A DNA stretch of 64,000 nt, taken from Mycolicibacterium tokaiense (lineage in GTDB: Bacteria > Actinomycetota > Actinomycetes > Mycobacteriales > Mycobacteriaceae). The stretch is from positions 1,550,001 to 1,614,000 of the forward strand of contig NZ_AP022600.1 of assembly GCF_010725885.1 (NCBI RefSeq), in the 5' to 3' direction. A program made the translations under genes and the position numbers. The notes beneath the pieces were generated by a model that was not told the origin of the DNA, ran no database searches, and saw nothing but the letters and a program-made list of their open reading frames with translations. Positions 1 to 11,718 of the stretch are shown one piece after another (positions within the stretch are counted from its first letter, which is position 1; every line of letters starts with the position of its first letter).

Positions 1-256
1 CGCGAACATCCTGATGATCGACGAGCCCAGTCTCGGCCTGGCGCCGGTGCTCGTCGACGAGGTGTATGCCCAGATCGCACGCATCCATCAGACCGGCATG
101 ACGATCCTGCTGGTCGAGGAGAATTTCTCACGCATCAAGGATCTCGCCGACCACCTCACCCTGATGGAGAACGGCGCCGTGCGCGCTGCGGGCACCGTGG
201 CCCACGTGCTCAGCGATCCCGCCGTCGCGGCGACCTACCTGGGGGTGGACTCGTGA
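1..256 (+). CDS. livF: Branched-chain amino-acid-type ABC transporter ATP-binding protein LivF (C-terminal part)
   Basis: Only the last ~84 codons are present; the start lies before the window. The fragment opens just upstream of Walker B (LMIDEPSLGLAP) and contains the H-loop position (LLVEENF, where LivF proteins carry the typical E-Q/E-N variant instead of His) and the C-terminal segment. The SLGLAP run after Walker B is characteristic of LivF/LivG ATPases of the hydrophobic amino-acid uptake family. It would energise the permease pair encoded next; its stop overlaps the livH GTG start by 4 bp. The substrate cannot be read from sequence: this family also carries amides, urea and aromatic acids. 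Confidence 0.9.
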   Translation, partial: ANILMIDEPSLGLAPVLVDEVYAQIARIHQTGMTILLVEENFSRIKDLADHLTLMENGAVRAAGTVAHVLSDPAVAATYLGVDS

Positions 257-1140
257 ACCTCGCTCTGCAGACCCTGGTGAGCACCATCGTCCAGGGCTCC
301 ATCCTGGCGCTCATCACCATCGGGATGAGCCTGGTGTACGGCACGTTGCGGGTGCTGAACATGGCCCAGGGTGTGATGGTCATGGTGGGTGGGATGGCCG
401 CGTATGTGTTTGTCGCAGAATGGGGATTGCCGGTCTGGGCCTCGCTGTTGTTCGCGGCTGTGGTGGCATTCGCGCTGGGTGTGCTCACCTTCTACAGCGC
501 GGTGCGGCCTCTGGTGGGCCGGCTGGGCATCGACTTCGAGATGACGGCGTTCATCTCGACGTTTGCGATCGCCACGATCGTCCAGAGCATCGTGCTCGCG
601 ATGTTCGGGCCCCGCCAGAAGCCGTTTCCCGAATTGGTCTCCGGCAGAGTCGATCTTGTCGCCGGGGTGTCCATCACCTACCACTCGATCCTGATGGCTG
701 TTGTGGCGGTGACCGTGCTGGTGGCCCTCGGCGCCTTCCTGGCCCGGTCGCGCTACGGCCTGGCCATCACCGCGGTGGCACAGAACATCGACGCTGCGCG
801 TCTGATGGGCATCCCGGCGTCCGCGGTGTACGTGCTCACGATCGGTATCGCGGCCGCCCTTGCGGGCATCGCCGGGGTACTGCTGGCGCCGGTGTACTTC
901 GTCTACCCCAACGCCGGCGACCTGCCGCTGCTGCAGGCGATGATCGTGGCGATCTTCGCCGGGCTCGGCAGCATCCGCGGCACCATCATCGCGGCGTACA
1001 TCATCGGGTTCGTTCAGGCCGCGGTGTCCATCTACTGGAGCTCGACGTTCGCCCTGCCGGTGCTGTACGCGTTCATCCTCGTCGTTCTCCTGGTGCGTCC
1101 CTGGGGAATCGACGGCAAGCCCCAGGAGGCCAGGCTGTGA
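253..1140 (+). CDS. livH: Branched-chain amino-acid-type ABC transporter permease LivH
   Basis: 295-aa integral membrane protein, about 8 hydrophobic segments, typical LivH length. Hallmarks are the N-terminal GMSLVYGTLRVLNMAQG segment (residues ~24-40) and the C-terminal IFAGLGSIRGTIIAAYIIG segment, the cytoplasmic coupling region of this permease class. Starts with GTG in a GTGA overlap with livF and ends in a GTGA overlap with livM, so the three are translationally coupled. It forms the inner-membrane channel together with LivM. The periplasmic binding protein is not in the window and probably lies upstream. Confidence 0.92.
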   Translation: MNLALQTLVSTIVQGSILALITIGMSLVYGTLRVLNMAQGVMVMVGGMAAYVFVAEWGLPVWASLLFAAVVAFALGVLTFYSAVRPLVGRLGIDFEMTAFISTFAIATIVQSIVLAMFGPRQKPFPELVSGRVDLVAGVSITYHSILMAVVAVTVLVALGAFLARSRYGLAITAVAQNIDAARLMGIPASAVYVLTIGIAAALAGIAGVLLAPVYFVYPNAGDLPLLQAMIVAIFAGLGSIRGTIIAAYIIGFVQAAVSIYWSSTFALPVLYAFILVVLLVRPWGIDGKPQEARL

Positions 1141-2204
1141 GCACACAGACAGCACCGCCGATACCCTCGCGCGCCCTGCGCAACTGGTCCGCGCGCGACA
1201 TGGGATGGCCACGCCCCCGCTGGATCGCGTGCGTAGCCGCGTTGCTGCTCGCGGTCGTCCTTCCCTTTGTGGTCCCCGACCGCAGCTGGCTCAGCGTGGC
1301 AATCCTGGGCGCGGTCTGGCTGACGCTGAACCAGAGCTGGAACCTGGTCCTCGGATTCTCCGGCGTGTGGAACTTCGGCCAGCTGGCCATCTACGCGATC
1401 GGCGCGTACGTCGCCGCGCTGCTCAGCCTGCACACCGATACGCCCGCAGTGCTGTCGATCCTGGTGGGCGGCGCTGCCGCCACCGCGGTGTCGATTCTGC
1501 TGTCCTTGCCCGCACTTCGGCTACGCGGTATCTACGTCGCCTTGATGACCTTCGGCTTCGGCGAGGTCATCCGGTTGCTGATCATCGCCGACGGCACCGG
1601 GCTGACCGGCGGAACCTACGGACTGTCCGGATTCAGCGGCTTCGGTCTCGACCACCTGGATTCACTGTCTCGCGACCGCGCGCACTACTGGATCGCCATG
1701 GCCGTCGCCATCGTCACCGGTCTGGTCATCTTCGCGATCATGCGCTCCCCACTGGGCTCCGCGCTGATCGCGTTGCGCGACAATCCTTCCCTGGCAGCCG
1801 CGCGGGGGGTCAGTCCCCGGGTCATGCAGATGGTGGCGTTCGGAGTATCCGGGTTTTTCGCCGGTGTGGCCGGCGCGTTGTACGCGTTCGCCTTCGGTGT
1901 GGTGGCGCCGACGCTGATGGGACTTGCGCCGATGACCTTGCTGGTGACGATGCTGGTGGTCGGCGGCCTCGGCAGAGTCACCGGTCCGGTGGTGGGCACG
2001 GTCATCATTGCCTTTGTGCAGGCGCGGCTGCAGAGTTGGCCGGACGCCCGCCTGATCATCCTGGGTCTCATCCTGCTGGTGATGGTGGTGGCGGTGCCTA
2101 AGGGTATCGTCCCGCTGGTCAGCAAGTATCGCCAGCGCATCGACCAGTGGGTGGAAGAGGACGAGATGGATGACGACGACATTCGGTTGCGCGCGACACG
2201 GTGA
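1137..2204 (+). CDS. livM: Branched-chain amino-acid-type ABC transporter permease LivM
   Basis: 355-aa membrane protein with ~9-10 hydrophobic segments. The family motif is seen at residues ~80-100 (NLVLGFSGVWNFGQLAIYAI) and the coupling segment ALRDNPSLAAARGVS lies past the middle. The open frame extends far upstream inside livH, but the GTG at 1137 is chosen because it forms a 4-bp GTGA overlap with the livH stop and is followed directly by a LivM-like N-terminus. The C-terminus has an acidic tail (EEDEMDDDD), unusual but compatible with a cytoplasmic end. Its stop overlaps the following amine oxidase by 4 bp. Confidence 0.92.
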   Translation: MSTQTAPPIPSRALRNWSARDMGWPRPRWIACVAALLLAVVLPFVVPDRSWLSVAILGAVWLTLNQSWNLVLGFSGVWNFGQLAIYAIGAYVAALLSLHTDTPAVLSILVGGAAATAVSILLSLPALRLRGIYVALMTFGFGEVIRLLIIADGTGLTGGTYGLSGFSGFGLDHLDSLSRDRAHYWIAMAVAIVTGLVIFAIMRSPLGSALIALRDNPSLAAARGVSPRVMQMVAFGVSGFFAGVAGALYAFAFGVVAPTLMGLAPMTLLVTMLVVGGLGRVTGPVVGTVIIAFVQARLQSWPDARLIILGLILLVMVVAVPKGIVPLVSKYRQRIDQWVEEDEMDDDDIRLRATR

Positions 2205-3427
2205 CTGACGTCGACGCGGTCGTCGTCGGCGGTGGGCTCGCCGGCCTCGTCGCCGCCCGCAACCTGCGCCGTGCAGGACGGCGCGTTGTGTTACTGGAAG
2301 CTCGAGACCGGCTCGGCGGCAGGGTGTTTGCCCGCGAACTGGCGGCAACCGGGCTGCGGGTGGATTTCGGGGGAACCTGGGTGATACCGGGAGAGCACCC
2401 GGCGCTGTTCGCCGAACTCGATCGCTACGGCATCGACACGGTGGCCACTCCCGAACCCACCTGGTTCGCCAGCGACCTCGGCGGCACGGTACGCCCGAGA
2501 GGCGACCTCGACCGCGCGGCGCTCGAGGACCTCACCCGGGTGTTCGAGGCCATCAGAGCCACTGGCCGCGAATCGGACTCACTCGGTGAACTGGTTCGAC
2601 GGCACGGTGTGTCGCCGCCGGGCTACGCCTGGCTGCAGGCCCATTTCCGGTATCTCAACGGCGCCGGACTCGATGAGGTGAGCGCACTCGCACTGGCCGA
2701 CTATCCGATGAGCGATCTGGCCCGGCCCGACCACTACACACACGAGATCGCCGGAACCACTGATGCTCTGGTGACGGCTCTGGCCCGAGACGCGGATTGT
2801 GAGCTGCGGCTGGGGACCGCGGTGCGCCGGGTCACCGACATGGGCTCATCGGTTGCGCTGGATCTCGACGACGGCGCGCGGGTGACGGCCCGCCGCACCG
2901 TGATCACTGTTCCGGCGAACACGTTGGGCGCCATCACCTTCGAGGCCGCCATCGAGGCCGTCACCGCGCTGGCGACAGCGGGCCACGCCGGGCACTCCAC
3001 CAAACTGTGGATCGTGGCCCGCGACGTCCCCGGCACCCCGCGTTTGCTCAGCGACACGGGCCCGTTCCCCTACGTGCGCCTGGTGCGGCGGCTCGAGGAC
3101 GGCACCGCGCTGCTGGTGGGTTTCAGTGACCGCGACGGTGCCGCGTCGATGGACCCTGCTGCGGTCGAACACGCGCTCAGCGGGCTGATACCCGGCATCC
3201 GGGTGTTGGGGGTCGATGCCCACGATTGGAACGCCGACCCACATTCCCGAGGTACCTGGATGGCCGCCCGCCCCGGCCAGGAGGGGACGCTCGAGGCGCT
3301 GCGTAACCACCCGGGGCCGCTCTACTTCGCCGGTGGCGATCTATCTTCCAGCCAGCCGGGCACCATCGAGGGTGCCATCGCGAGTGGCGCCAGCGCAGCC
3401 GAGCACGTGGTCGCTGACTTCAGGTGA
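2201..3427 (+). CDS. FAD-dependent amine oxidase (flavin monoamine oxidase family)
   Basis: 408-aa soluble flavoprotein, somewhat shorter than the usual ~450. The N-terminal Rossmann motif (GGGLAGLVAARNL, residues ~9-21) is followed by the second FAD motif (LEARDRLGGRV) and the C-terminal FAD-binding motif GTIEGAIASG. This order fits the monoamine/polyamine oxidase family, which oxidises an amine to imine (then aldehyde plus ammonia) with H2O2 production. The GTGA overlap with livM couples it to the upstream transporter, suggesting that the imported solute or its product is an amine. The exact substrate is inference; L-amino acid oxidases and desaturases share this fold. Confidence 0.85.
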   Translation: MTDVDAVVVGGGLAGLVAARNLRRAGRRVVLLEARDRLGGRVFARELAATGLRVDFGGTWVIPGEHPALFAELDRYGIDTVATPEPTWFASDLGGTVRPRGDLDRAALEDLTRVFEAIRATGRESDSLGELVRRHGVSPPGYAWLQAHFRYLNGAGLDEVSALALADYPMSDLARPDHYTHEIAGTTDALVTALARDADCELRLGTAVRRVTDMGSSVALDLDDGARVTARRTVITVPANTLGAITFEAAIEAVTALATAGHAGHSTKLWIVARDVPGTPRLLSDTGPFPYVRLVRRLEDGTALLVGFSDRDGAASMDPAAVEHALSGLIPGIRVLGVDAHDWNADPHSRGTWMAARPGQEGTLEALRNHPGPLYFAGGDLSSSQPGTIEGAIASGASAAEHVVADFR

Positions 3428-3456
3428 ATCAGGACGACGGCGCCGAACCATGTTGC

Positions 3457-3624
3457 CTATGCGGCGGCGTCCAGCATGCCGGCTTCTTCGCAGTGCGTGT
3501 GGCCGCATCCACTGCAGTGGACTTCGTACCACAGCGTCCCGGATTCTGCAGTGGCGAAGGCGTATTCGGCGGACCGACCACAGCGGGGGCATCGCGCCGT
3601 CCCGCGTTCGACAGTTGACCTCAC
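3457..3624 (-). CDS. Small zinc-ribbon protein (55 aa)
   Basis: Short gene inferred on the minus strand between the amine oxidase and the anti-sigma-like gene. The 55-residue product carries two zinc-knuckle pairs, CPRCG (residues ~12-16) and CSGCGHTHC (~37-45), in a zinc-ribbon arrangement with aromatic residues between them. The GTG start at 3624 is preceded by a strong Shine-Dalgarno sequence (GGGGAGG, ~7 nt upstream). It is divergent from the HATPase gene. The frame stays open further upstream, but those residues look non-coding. Function unknown; small ribbons like this are often nucleic-acid- or protein-binding accessory factors. Confidence 0.62.
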   Translation of the reverse strand: MRSTVERGTARCPRCGRSAEYAFATAESGTLWYEVHCSGCGHTHCEEAGMLDAAA

Positions 3625-3700
3625 CGCTGACCTCCCCACATCGACCCGTGCGGTGCAGGTGTACCCCGCTGTCGGCGCGCGCAATCCACAGGATTGCCCC

Positions 3701-3726
3701 GTCTCGGACTCGCGCAAGCTGGGTAT
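3701..3726 (+). promoter_or_regulatory. SigF-like promoter for the anti-sigma-like gene
   Basis: GTCT at 3701-3704 and GGGTAT at 3721-3726 are separated by 16 bp, one mismatch from the mycobacterial SigF/SigB-type consensus GTTT-N15-17-GGGTA. The -10 ends only 10 bp before the ATG at 3737, so the transcript would be leaderless or nearly so. Confidence 0.45.
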
Positions 3727-3736
3727 ACGGATCGCG

Positions 3737-4240
3737 ATGACTGATGCATGCCACCCCCGCCACGAGCTCGGCGACGCTGGCTTCACCGTCACGGTGCAGG
3801 CGACGCCCGCTGCCGTTTCGGACCTGACGAGGCAGGTCGGCCGGTGGCTCGACGCGATGCCGGTGGACACGCAGCGGCATTCAGACATCGTACTGGCGGC
3901 GTACGAGGCGCTGGCCAACTGCGCTGATCACGCCTACCGCGATTGCGACGTCACCGGAGCCATGACGCTGGAGGTGACCCTGGACGAAGAGACCGTGCGG
4001 GTGTGCATCACCGACGGAGGGCGGTGGGTCGATCCGCAGACACAACAACCCACCACGACGCGCGGCCGTGGCTTGCGTCTGATGCAGGCATTGTGCGACG
4101 ACTTCACCGTCAACGGCACCGATGACGGCACCACGGTGTGCCTGCACTTCCAGCAGTGCCTCACCGCGTCACAACCCCCACGGGAACAGGGATCGGGGCA
4201 GCGGGCGGGTTCCGACGACTCGGTGTCGACCGGCGCATGA
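3737..4240 (+). CDS. RsbW-like ATP-binding anti-sigma factor / serine kinase
   Basis: 167-aa single-domain protein of the GHKL (HATPase_c) fold. The N-box is seen in EALANCADHAY (residues ~56-66), the G1 box in DGGRWVDP (~95) and the G2 box in GRGLRLM (~115), as in RsbW, SpoIIAB and the mycobacterial UsfX/RsbW family. Such proteins bind a sigma factor and phosphorylate an anti-anti-sigma protein. Neither partner is next to it, so the target is unknown. The frame is open upstream to ~3476; the ATG at 3737 is preferred because the family domain begins a few residues later and a SigF-like promoter sits just before it. A GAF-ANTAR gene follows 303 bp downstream on the same strand. Confidence 0.82.
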   Translation: MTDACHPRHELGDAGFTVTVQATPAAVSDLTRQVGRWLDAMPVDTQRHSDIVLAAYEALANCADHAYRDCDVTGAMTLEVTLDEETVRVCITDGGRWVDPQTQQPTTTRGRGLRLMQALCDDFTVNGTDDGTTVCLHFQQCLTASQPPREQGSGQRAGSDDSVSTGA

Positions 4241-4543
4241 CCCGCCGGCCACTACTGAACACCTAGTCCAGTTACGATTGGGCATGTCGGTGGTCATGAC
4301 TACCGTCAGTGAGGTCAGGGCCCCCGATGAGCCTTCGAAGCCAAGATGCTGTCTGCTCAACATCTCCATCGGGGGCCCTGCCTGGGGTCGGCTGCCTGAT
4401 CGATGTCCGTCTCGACGGACGGTGCAGCGTGCCCGAAGAACTCTGTTCCCACTCTCAGACAAATCAATACATCTCCCCGGCGTGGCAGCCGTGCCAGCGC
4501 AGTGAGCTGCCAAAACGCCCGGGTCGGGCGCGAACGTGGGAAA
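4241..4543. other. Intergenic region with a long inverted repeat
   Basis: 303 bp between the anti-sigma-like gene and the GAF-ANTAR gene. I see no convincing coding sequence. The main structure is the 14-bp inverted repeat at 4316-4380, listed separately. The last 100 bp should hold the promoter of the GAF-ANTAR gene, but I could not assign clear -35/-10 hexamers. Confidence 0.6.
4316..4380. repeat. Perfect 14-bp inverted repeat forming a long hairpin
   Basis: The arms CAGGGCCCCCGATG (4316-4329) and CATCGGGGGCCCTG (4367-4380) are exactly complementary and separated by 37 nt. Inside the loop a second small stem can form (AGATG near 4345 with CATCT near 4361). There is no T-run after it, so it is not a classical terminator. 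It could be an RNA structure in the leader of the ANTAR gene, a protein-binding site, or a miniature/IS remnant. Confidence 0.7.
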
Positions 4544-5284
4544 ATGGCCGCCGTGATCGACAGCAACGGAAACGGTTCGCCTCTGGCCGGCACCGACTTC
4601 ACCGACACGGTGCGCGACGCGATGGCCGAAGTCACTCGCCGCTTTGCCCGCCCCACCGATGTCGATGCGACGTTGAGCGCGGTCACCACCGCCGCGGTGG
4701 CCCTGCTGGACACCGTGGACAGCGCTGACGTCCTGCTCATCGACCCGGACGACAACTACCGCTCCACTGCCGCCACCTCCCCGCTGGCCGAGGCTCTCAG
4801 CAAGGTCCAGCAGCGATACCATCAGGGGCCCTGCGTGGACGCGGCCGTCGGCGAGACCATGGTGCTGTCGCAGAACCTGCGGGAGGACGCGCGCTGGCCC
4901 GACTTCACCACCGAGGCCGTGATGGCAGGTGCGCACGGGGTGTTGTCCTTCCAGCTCTACACCCACCAAAAACGACCGAGCTGTCGCGCGGCCCTGAATC
5001 TGTTCAGCACCACCGCGTCGGCCTTCGACGGCGACACCCAGACGCTGGCGGCCACGCTGGCAACGCATGCCGCCCTCGCGCTCATCGCGCAGGACCGCGA
5101 AGCGCAGTTCCAGTCCGCACTTGCCAGCCGTGACGCCATCGGCCAGGCCAAGGGAATGCTGATGGAGCGATTCGGCGTCGATGCCGTGCGGGCGTTCGAG
5201 TTGATGCGCCACCTCTCCCAGGAATCCAACACCCCCATCGTCACCATCGCGGCCCGCATCATCACCACCGGCCCCGACCACTGA
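4544..5284 (+). CDS. GAF and ANTAR domain-containing RNA-binding regulator
   Basis: 246 aa. The N-terminal two thirds form a GAF sensor domain (DVLLIDPDDNYRSTAA around residues 60-75, then GPCVDAA and LSQNLREDARWPDF, a typical mycobacterial GAF-ANTAR pattern). The C-terminal ~50 residues are an ANTAR domain (IGQAKGMLMERFGVDA, then FELMRHLSQESN and IAARII). ANTAR domains bind paired RNA hairpins with hexanucleotide loops and act by antitermination. The start could be ATG 4544 or GTG 4553; both leave the GAF domain intact and neither has a strong Shine-Dalgarno sequence. It is a cytoplasmic regulator; no target is evident nearby. Confidence 0.85.
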   Translation: MAAVIDSNGNGSPLAGTDFTDTVRDAMAEVTRRFARPTDVDATLSAVTTAAVALLDTVDSADVLLIDPDDNYRSTAATSPLAEALSKVQQRYHQGPCVDAAVGETMVLSQNLREDARWPDFTTEAVMAGAHGVLSFQLYTHQKRPSCRAALNLFSTTASAFDGDTQTLAATLATHAALALIAQDREAQFQSALASRDAIGQAKGMLMERFGVDAVRAFELMRHLSQESNTPIVTIAARIITTGPDH

Positions 5285-5721
5285 GCGGCTTTCACAGACA
5301 TCTCCGACCGTCCGTCGCGGCAACCGCTGAAACCCGCCTCGTCGTCGATGACCTCGCGGGGCAGTACCACGCCGCGGCTGTCTGATTCATATGTTTGCGG
5401 AAGCATTTGCGATGTTTTTCACCTGGTGCGTTTACACTCGTCCTTGGTCGACCATCGATGCGAGCGAGCATGGCGTACGCAGGGCCGACTGCCTCCGATC
5501 CAGGGAAAGAAGCTGGCCTTCAACAAGCACGTCGAAGCCAGTCTTGAACCTTTTGGCGGACTCGCCCCCCGCCAATTGACGTGGATGCTAGTGTCCCGGT
5601 GTTCTGTATCACGGTGACCGGTCTCGACGCCCGAAGTGAAGGTAGCCATGGGTGTCGAAATTTGCACTGAGATACAGCCAACGTAGCTGTCCTCGGTGAA
5701 TTCGAGAGCAAGGGAGCACCA
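5285..5721. other. Intergenic region upstream of the large secreted protein
   Basis: 437 bp without a credible gene. The stretch 5385-5450 is markedly more AT-rich than its surroundings and may hold the promoter of the gene at 5722 (a weak TTGCGA at 5407 and TTTACA about 18 bp downstream). A short open frame at 5348-5617 has no recognisable start signal or protein character and is not called. The remainder would form a long 5' leader. Confidence 0.4.
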
Positions 5722-8799
<3,078 letters not shown>

Positions 8800-8812
8800 C
8801 CGGACACCGAGG

Positions 8813-9448
8813 TCACGGATCCACCGCGGCCGCGCGGAGATCCTCCAACCAGGCCTGCAAGCCCAGCCCCAGGTGAGTGGTCGACAACTCCGGGGTGGCG
8901 TCCACCTGCCTGCCCGTCCAGGTCTCCTCGGTGCTCACCAGGACTCCCCCCTCGATCTCGGTGAAGGTCCAGACATGCACACCGCGGTCGATGTCGACTC
9001 CCTCACCCCTGGCGGGTCCGCTCCAGCGGATGCAAGCAAGCTCCTCGAGTTGCTGCACCGTCGACGTGACGTACAGCGTGGTAGCCGGAGTCACCTCTGT
9101 TGCCGGAACCGGTGTTGTCCACAGGAATTGGGACTGCGGGCGCAGCGGGCCCTCCGTCAGCACCGTCGCGTCCGCGACGGCGGGCTGCCACGACGGCCAT
9201 CGCGCGACGTCGACCTGAAGATCCCAGATCGTCTGCAGTGGAGCTGGAATCACTGCCTGGGTCCGGTATCTGATGGCGGCGTTCGGGTCCACCGTCTGCC
9301 CATCGCACGCCAGGAGCGGCTCCGGCAAGGGGCTCTCGGTGCTCAGATACCGATAGGCGGCGTCGGGATCGCGTGGGCCGTCCACCACCGCCCAGGCAGC
9401 GGCGAACCCGATGACGACAATCAGCACGCCGTGCCTGCAGCGGTCCAC
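8813..9448 (-). CDS. Membrane-anchored SRPBCC (polyketide cyclase/dehydrase-like) protein
   Basis: About 211 aa. A short basic N-terminus and one transmembrane segment (GVLIVVIGFAAAWAVV) precede a START/SRPBCC fold: VIPAPLQTIWDLQVDVARWPSWQP is the classic beginning of this fold, and the C-terminal helix HLGLGLQAWLEDL closes the cavity. The family binds small hydrophobic ligands; no catalytic residues are evident. The GTG at 9448 is chosen because it falls just after the stop of the SnoaL gene; a GTG at 9502 would lengthen the product by 18 residues and overlap that gene. Last gene of the minus-strand operon and convergent with the large secreted protein gene, 13 bp away. Confidence 0.7.
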   Translation of the reverse strand: MDRCRHGVLIVVIGFAAAWAVVDGPRDPDAAYRYLSTESPLPEPLLACDGQTVDPNAAIRYRTQAVIPAPLQTIWDLQVDVARWPSWQPAVADATVLTEGPLRPQSQFLWTTPVPATEVTPATTLYVTSTVQQLEELACIRWSGPARGEGVDIDRGVHVWTFTEIEGGVLVSTEETWTGRQVDATPELSTTHLGLGLQAWLEDLRAAAVDP

Positions 9449-9465
9449 GATGGTGCCTGCTACCC

Positions 9466-9897
9466 TCAGCCGCCGGCGCTCTGGGGCTGGAAGGCCGCCC
9501 ACAGCCCGTAGGAGTCCTCGAGGAAGTTGTATGCGGCGAGCTTGCCGTCGCGGACGGTGCAGATGGTGGCGAAGTCGCTGTCGAACTCCTTGCCGGTGTC
9601 GAGGATGCGGTGGGTGAACCGACCGATCACCACCACCTGGTCATCAGCCTCGAACATCCGGGTGATGTCGAAGCTGACGGGGTGAAAGTGATTGGGGAAC
9701 AGCTCTAGCCATTCCCTCACCTCGTCTCGACCGTGCCGGGTACCGATGGTGGGGACATCCGGCGCACCCTGGACGTGCCAGACCACGTCCTCGGTGAGGC
9801 AGTCCAACGTCTTGTTGATGTCGTGGCTGAAGAACACGTCGAAGTAATTCCGGACGACGGCACCGGCCGTCGTCTCCTCAGCTGCGTTCTCGGTCAT
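9466..9897 (-). CDS. SnoaL-like / nuclear transport factor 2 family protein
   Basis: 143 aa with the cone-shaped NTF2-like fold: FDVFFSHDINKTLDCLTEDVVWHVQG near the N-terminus, GRDEVREWLELF in the middle, and a C-terminal strand IGRFTHRI followed by TICTVRDGKLAAYNFLED. This is the pattern of SnoaL-type cyclases, limonene epoxide hydrolase-like enzymes and many binding proteins of unknown activity. ATG at 9897 overlaps the stop of the upstream SDR by 4 bp, so the two are translationally coupled. A substrate-binding or isomerase role beside the dehydrogenase is likely but unproven. Confidence 0.78.
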   Translation of the reverse strand: MTENAAEETTAGAVVRNYFDVFFSHDINKTLDCLTEDVVWHVQGAPDVPTIGTRHGRDEVREWLELFPNHFHPVSFDITRMFEADDQVVVIGRFTHRILDTGKEFDSDFATICTVRDGKLAAYNFLEDSYGLWAAFQPQSAGG

Positions 9898-10643
9898 CGT
9901 TGTCCGCCGGACATGATGATGAACTCTCCTGTCATCCAAGCGCTCTCATCGGATGCCAGATACACCGCAGCCGGGGCGACATCCTCGGAACGACCGAGGC
10001 GGCCCAGCGGCGTCTCGGCGATGAGCGCGTCGCCGAATCCGCTGGTGAGAAAGCCGCCGGCCTGCACGCCCTCGGTGTCGACCACGCCCGGTTTGATTCC
10101 GTTGACCCGAATACCCTGTGGCGCCAACTCATTCGACAACGCGCGAGTCAGCCCGTCGATGGCGCCCTTGCTGGCGGTGTAGACGGACGCTTCGGTGGGT
10201 CCGAAGATGGTGACCGTGGACCCCATGTTGACGATGCTCGCTCCGGCTGACATGTAGTGCACGGCTTCTTTGATCGCCAGTAGGTAGCCGTAGACGTTGA
10301 GTTCGAAGTGGCGCCGGAACAGTTCGAGGGTCAGGTTCTGCAGTGGCTGGAAATCATACACGCCGGCGTTGTTGACCAGGATATCCAGGCTGCCGAAGGC
10401 GTTCTGGGTGTCGACGAACAATTGCCGGACCTGCTCTTCGTTGCTCATGTCCGCGTGGATGGCCACCGCCGTGCCGCCGGCGCGGGTGATGTCGTCGACC
10501 AGATCGGTGGCCGCTCCCTCACTGTGGGAGTAGTTCACCACCACCGAGGCACCCTCGGCGGCGAACTGCCGGGCGATCTCCGCCCCGAGGCCCTTTGATG
10601 CCCCGGTGACCACTGCGGTCTTGCCTTTGAGACGCTGATTCAC
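9894..10643 (-). CDS. SDR family NAD(P)-dependent oxidoreductase
   Basis: 249 aa, the classical short-chain dehydrogenase length. The cofactor motif TGASKGLGAEIA is at residues ~14-25, the NNAG motif at ~90, the catalytic YTASK at ~155 and the downstream IRVNGIKPGVVDTEG segment after it. The NYSH segment after beta-2 suggests an NADP-leaning cofactor preference, as in FabG-like 3-oxoacyl reductases. Second enzyme in the minus-strand operon 8813-12030; the other members are an AKR, a SnoaL-like protein, an EthD protein and an SRPBCC protein, so it probably acts on a xenobiotic or polyketide-like carbonyl or alcohol. Confidence 0.88.
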   Translation of the reverse strand: MNQRLKGKTAVVTGASKGLGAEIARQFAAEGASVVVNYSHSEGAATDLVDDITRAGGTAVAIHADMSNEEQVRQLFVDTQNAFGSLDILVNNAGVYDFQPLQNLTLELFRRHFELNVYGYLLAIKEAVHYMSAGASIVNMGSTVTIFGPTEASVYTASKGAIDGLTRALSNELAPQGIRVNGIKPGVVDTEGVQAGGFLTSGFGDALIAETPLGRLGRSEDVAPAAVYLASDESAWMTGEFIIMSGGQR

Positions 10644-10661
10644 GTTGCTGCCCCTTCCGTC

Positions 10662-11630
<969 letters not shown>

Positions 11631-11718
11631 GATCAATCCTTTCCGAAGGATGGCGCCGAGATCTCGAAGATTAGTGAGCGCGGGCACGCTCACAAGGGGT
11701 GCGATACACCCAGGAACA

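Noticed and set aside
420-1136. Long open frame upstream of livM on the plus strand
   Set aside because: It runs inside livH in another frame; the protein-like part begins only at GTG 1137 with an overlap to the livH stop.
4122-4505. 127-codon frame across the inverted repeat
   Set aside because: Overlaps the anti-sigma-like gene and the hairpin; its Arg/Ser-rich product looks like a shadow.
5348-5617. 89-codon plus-strand frame in the intergenic region before 5722
   Set aside because: No ribosome binding site, no recognisable protein features, and an amino-acid composition unlike neighbouring genes.
9449-9502. Longer start (GTG 9502) for the SRPBCC protein
   Set aside because: It would overlap the SnoaL gene by 37 bp and add residues before the transmembrane segment without any family support; kept only as an alternative.
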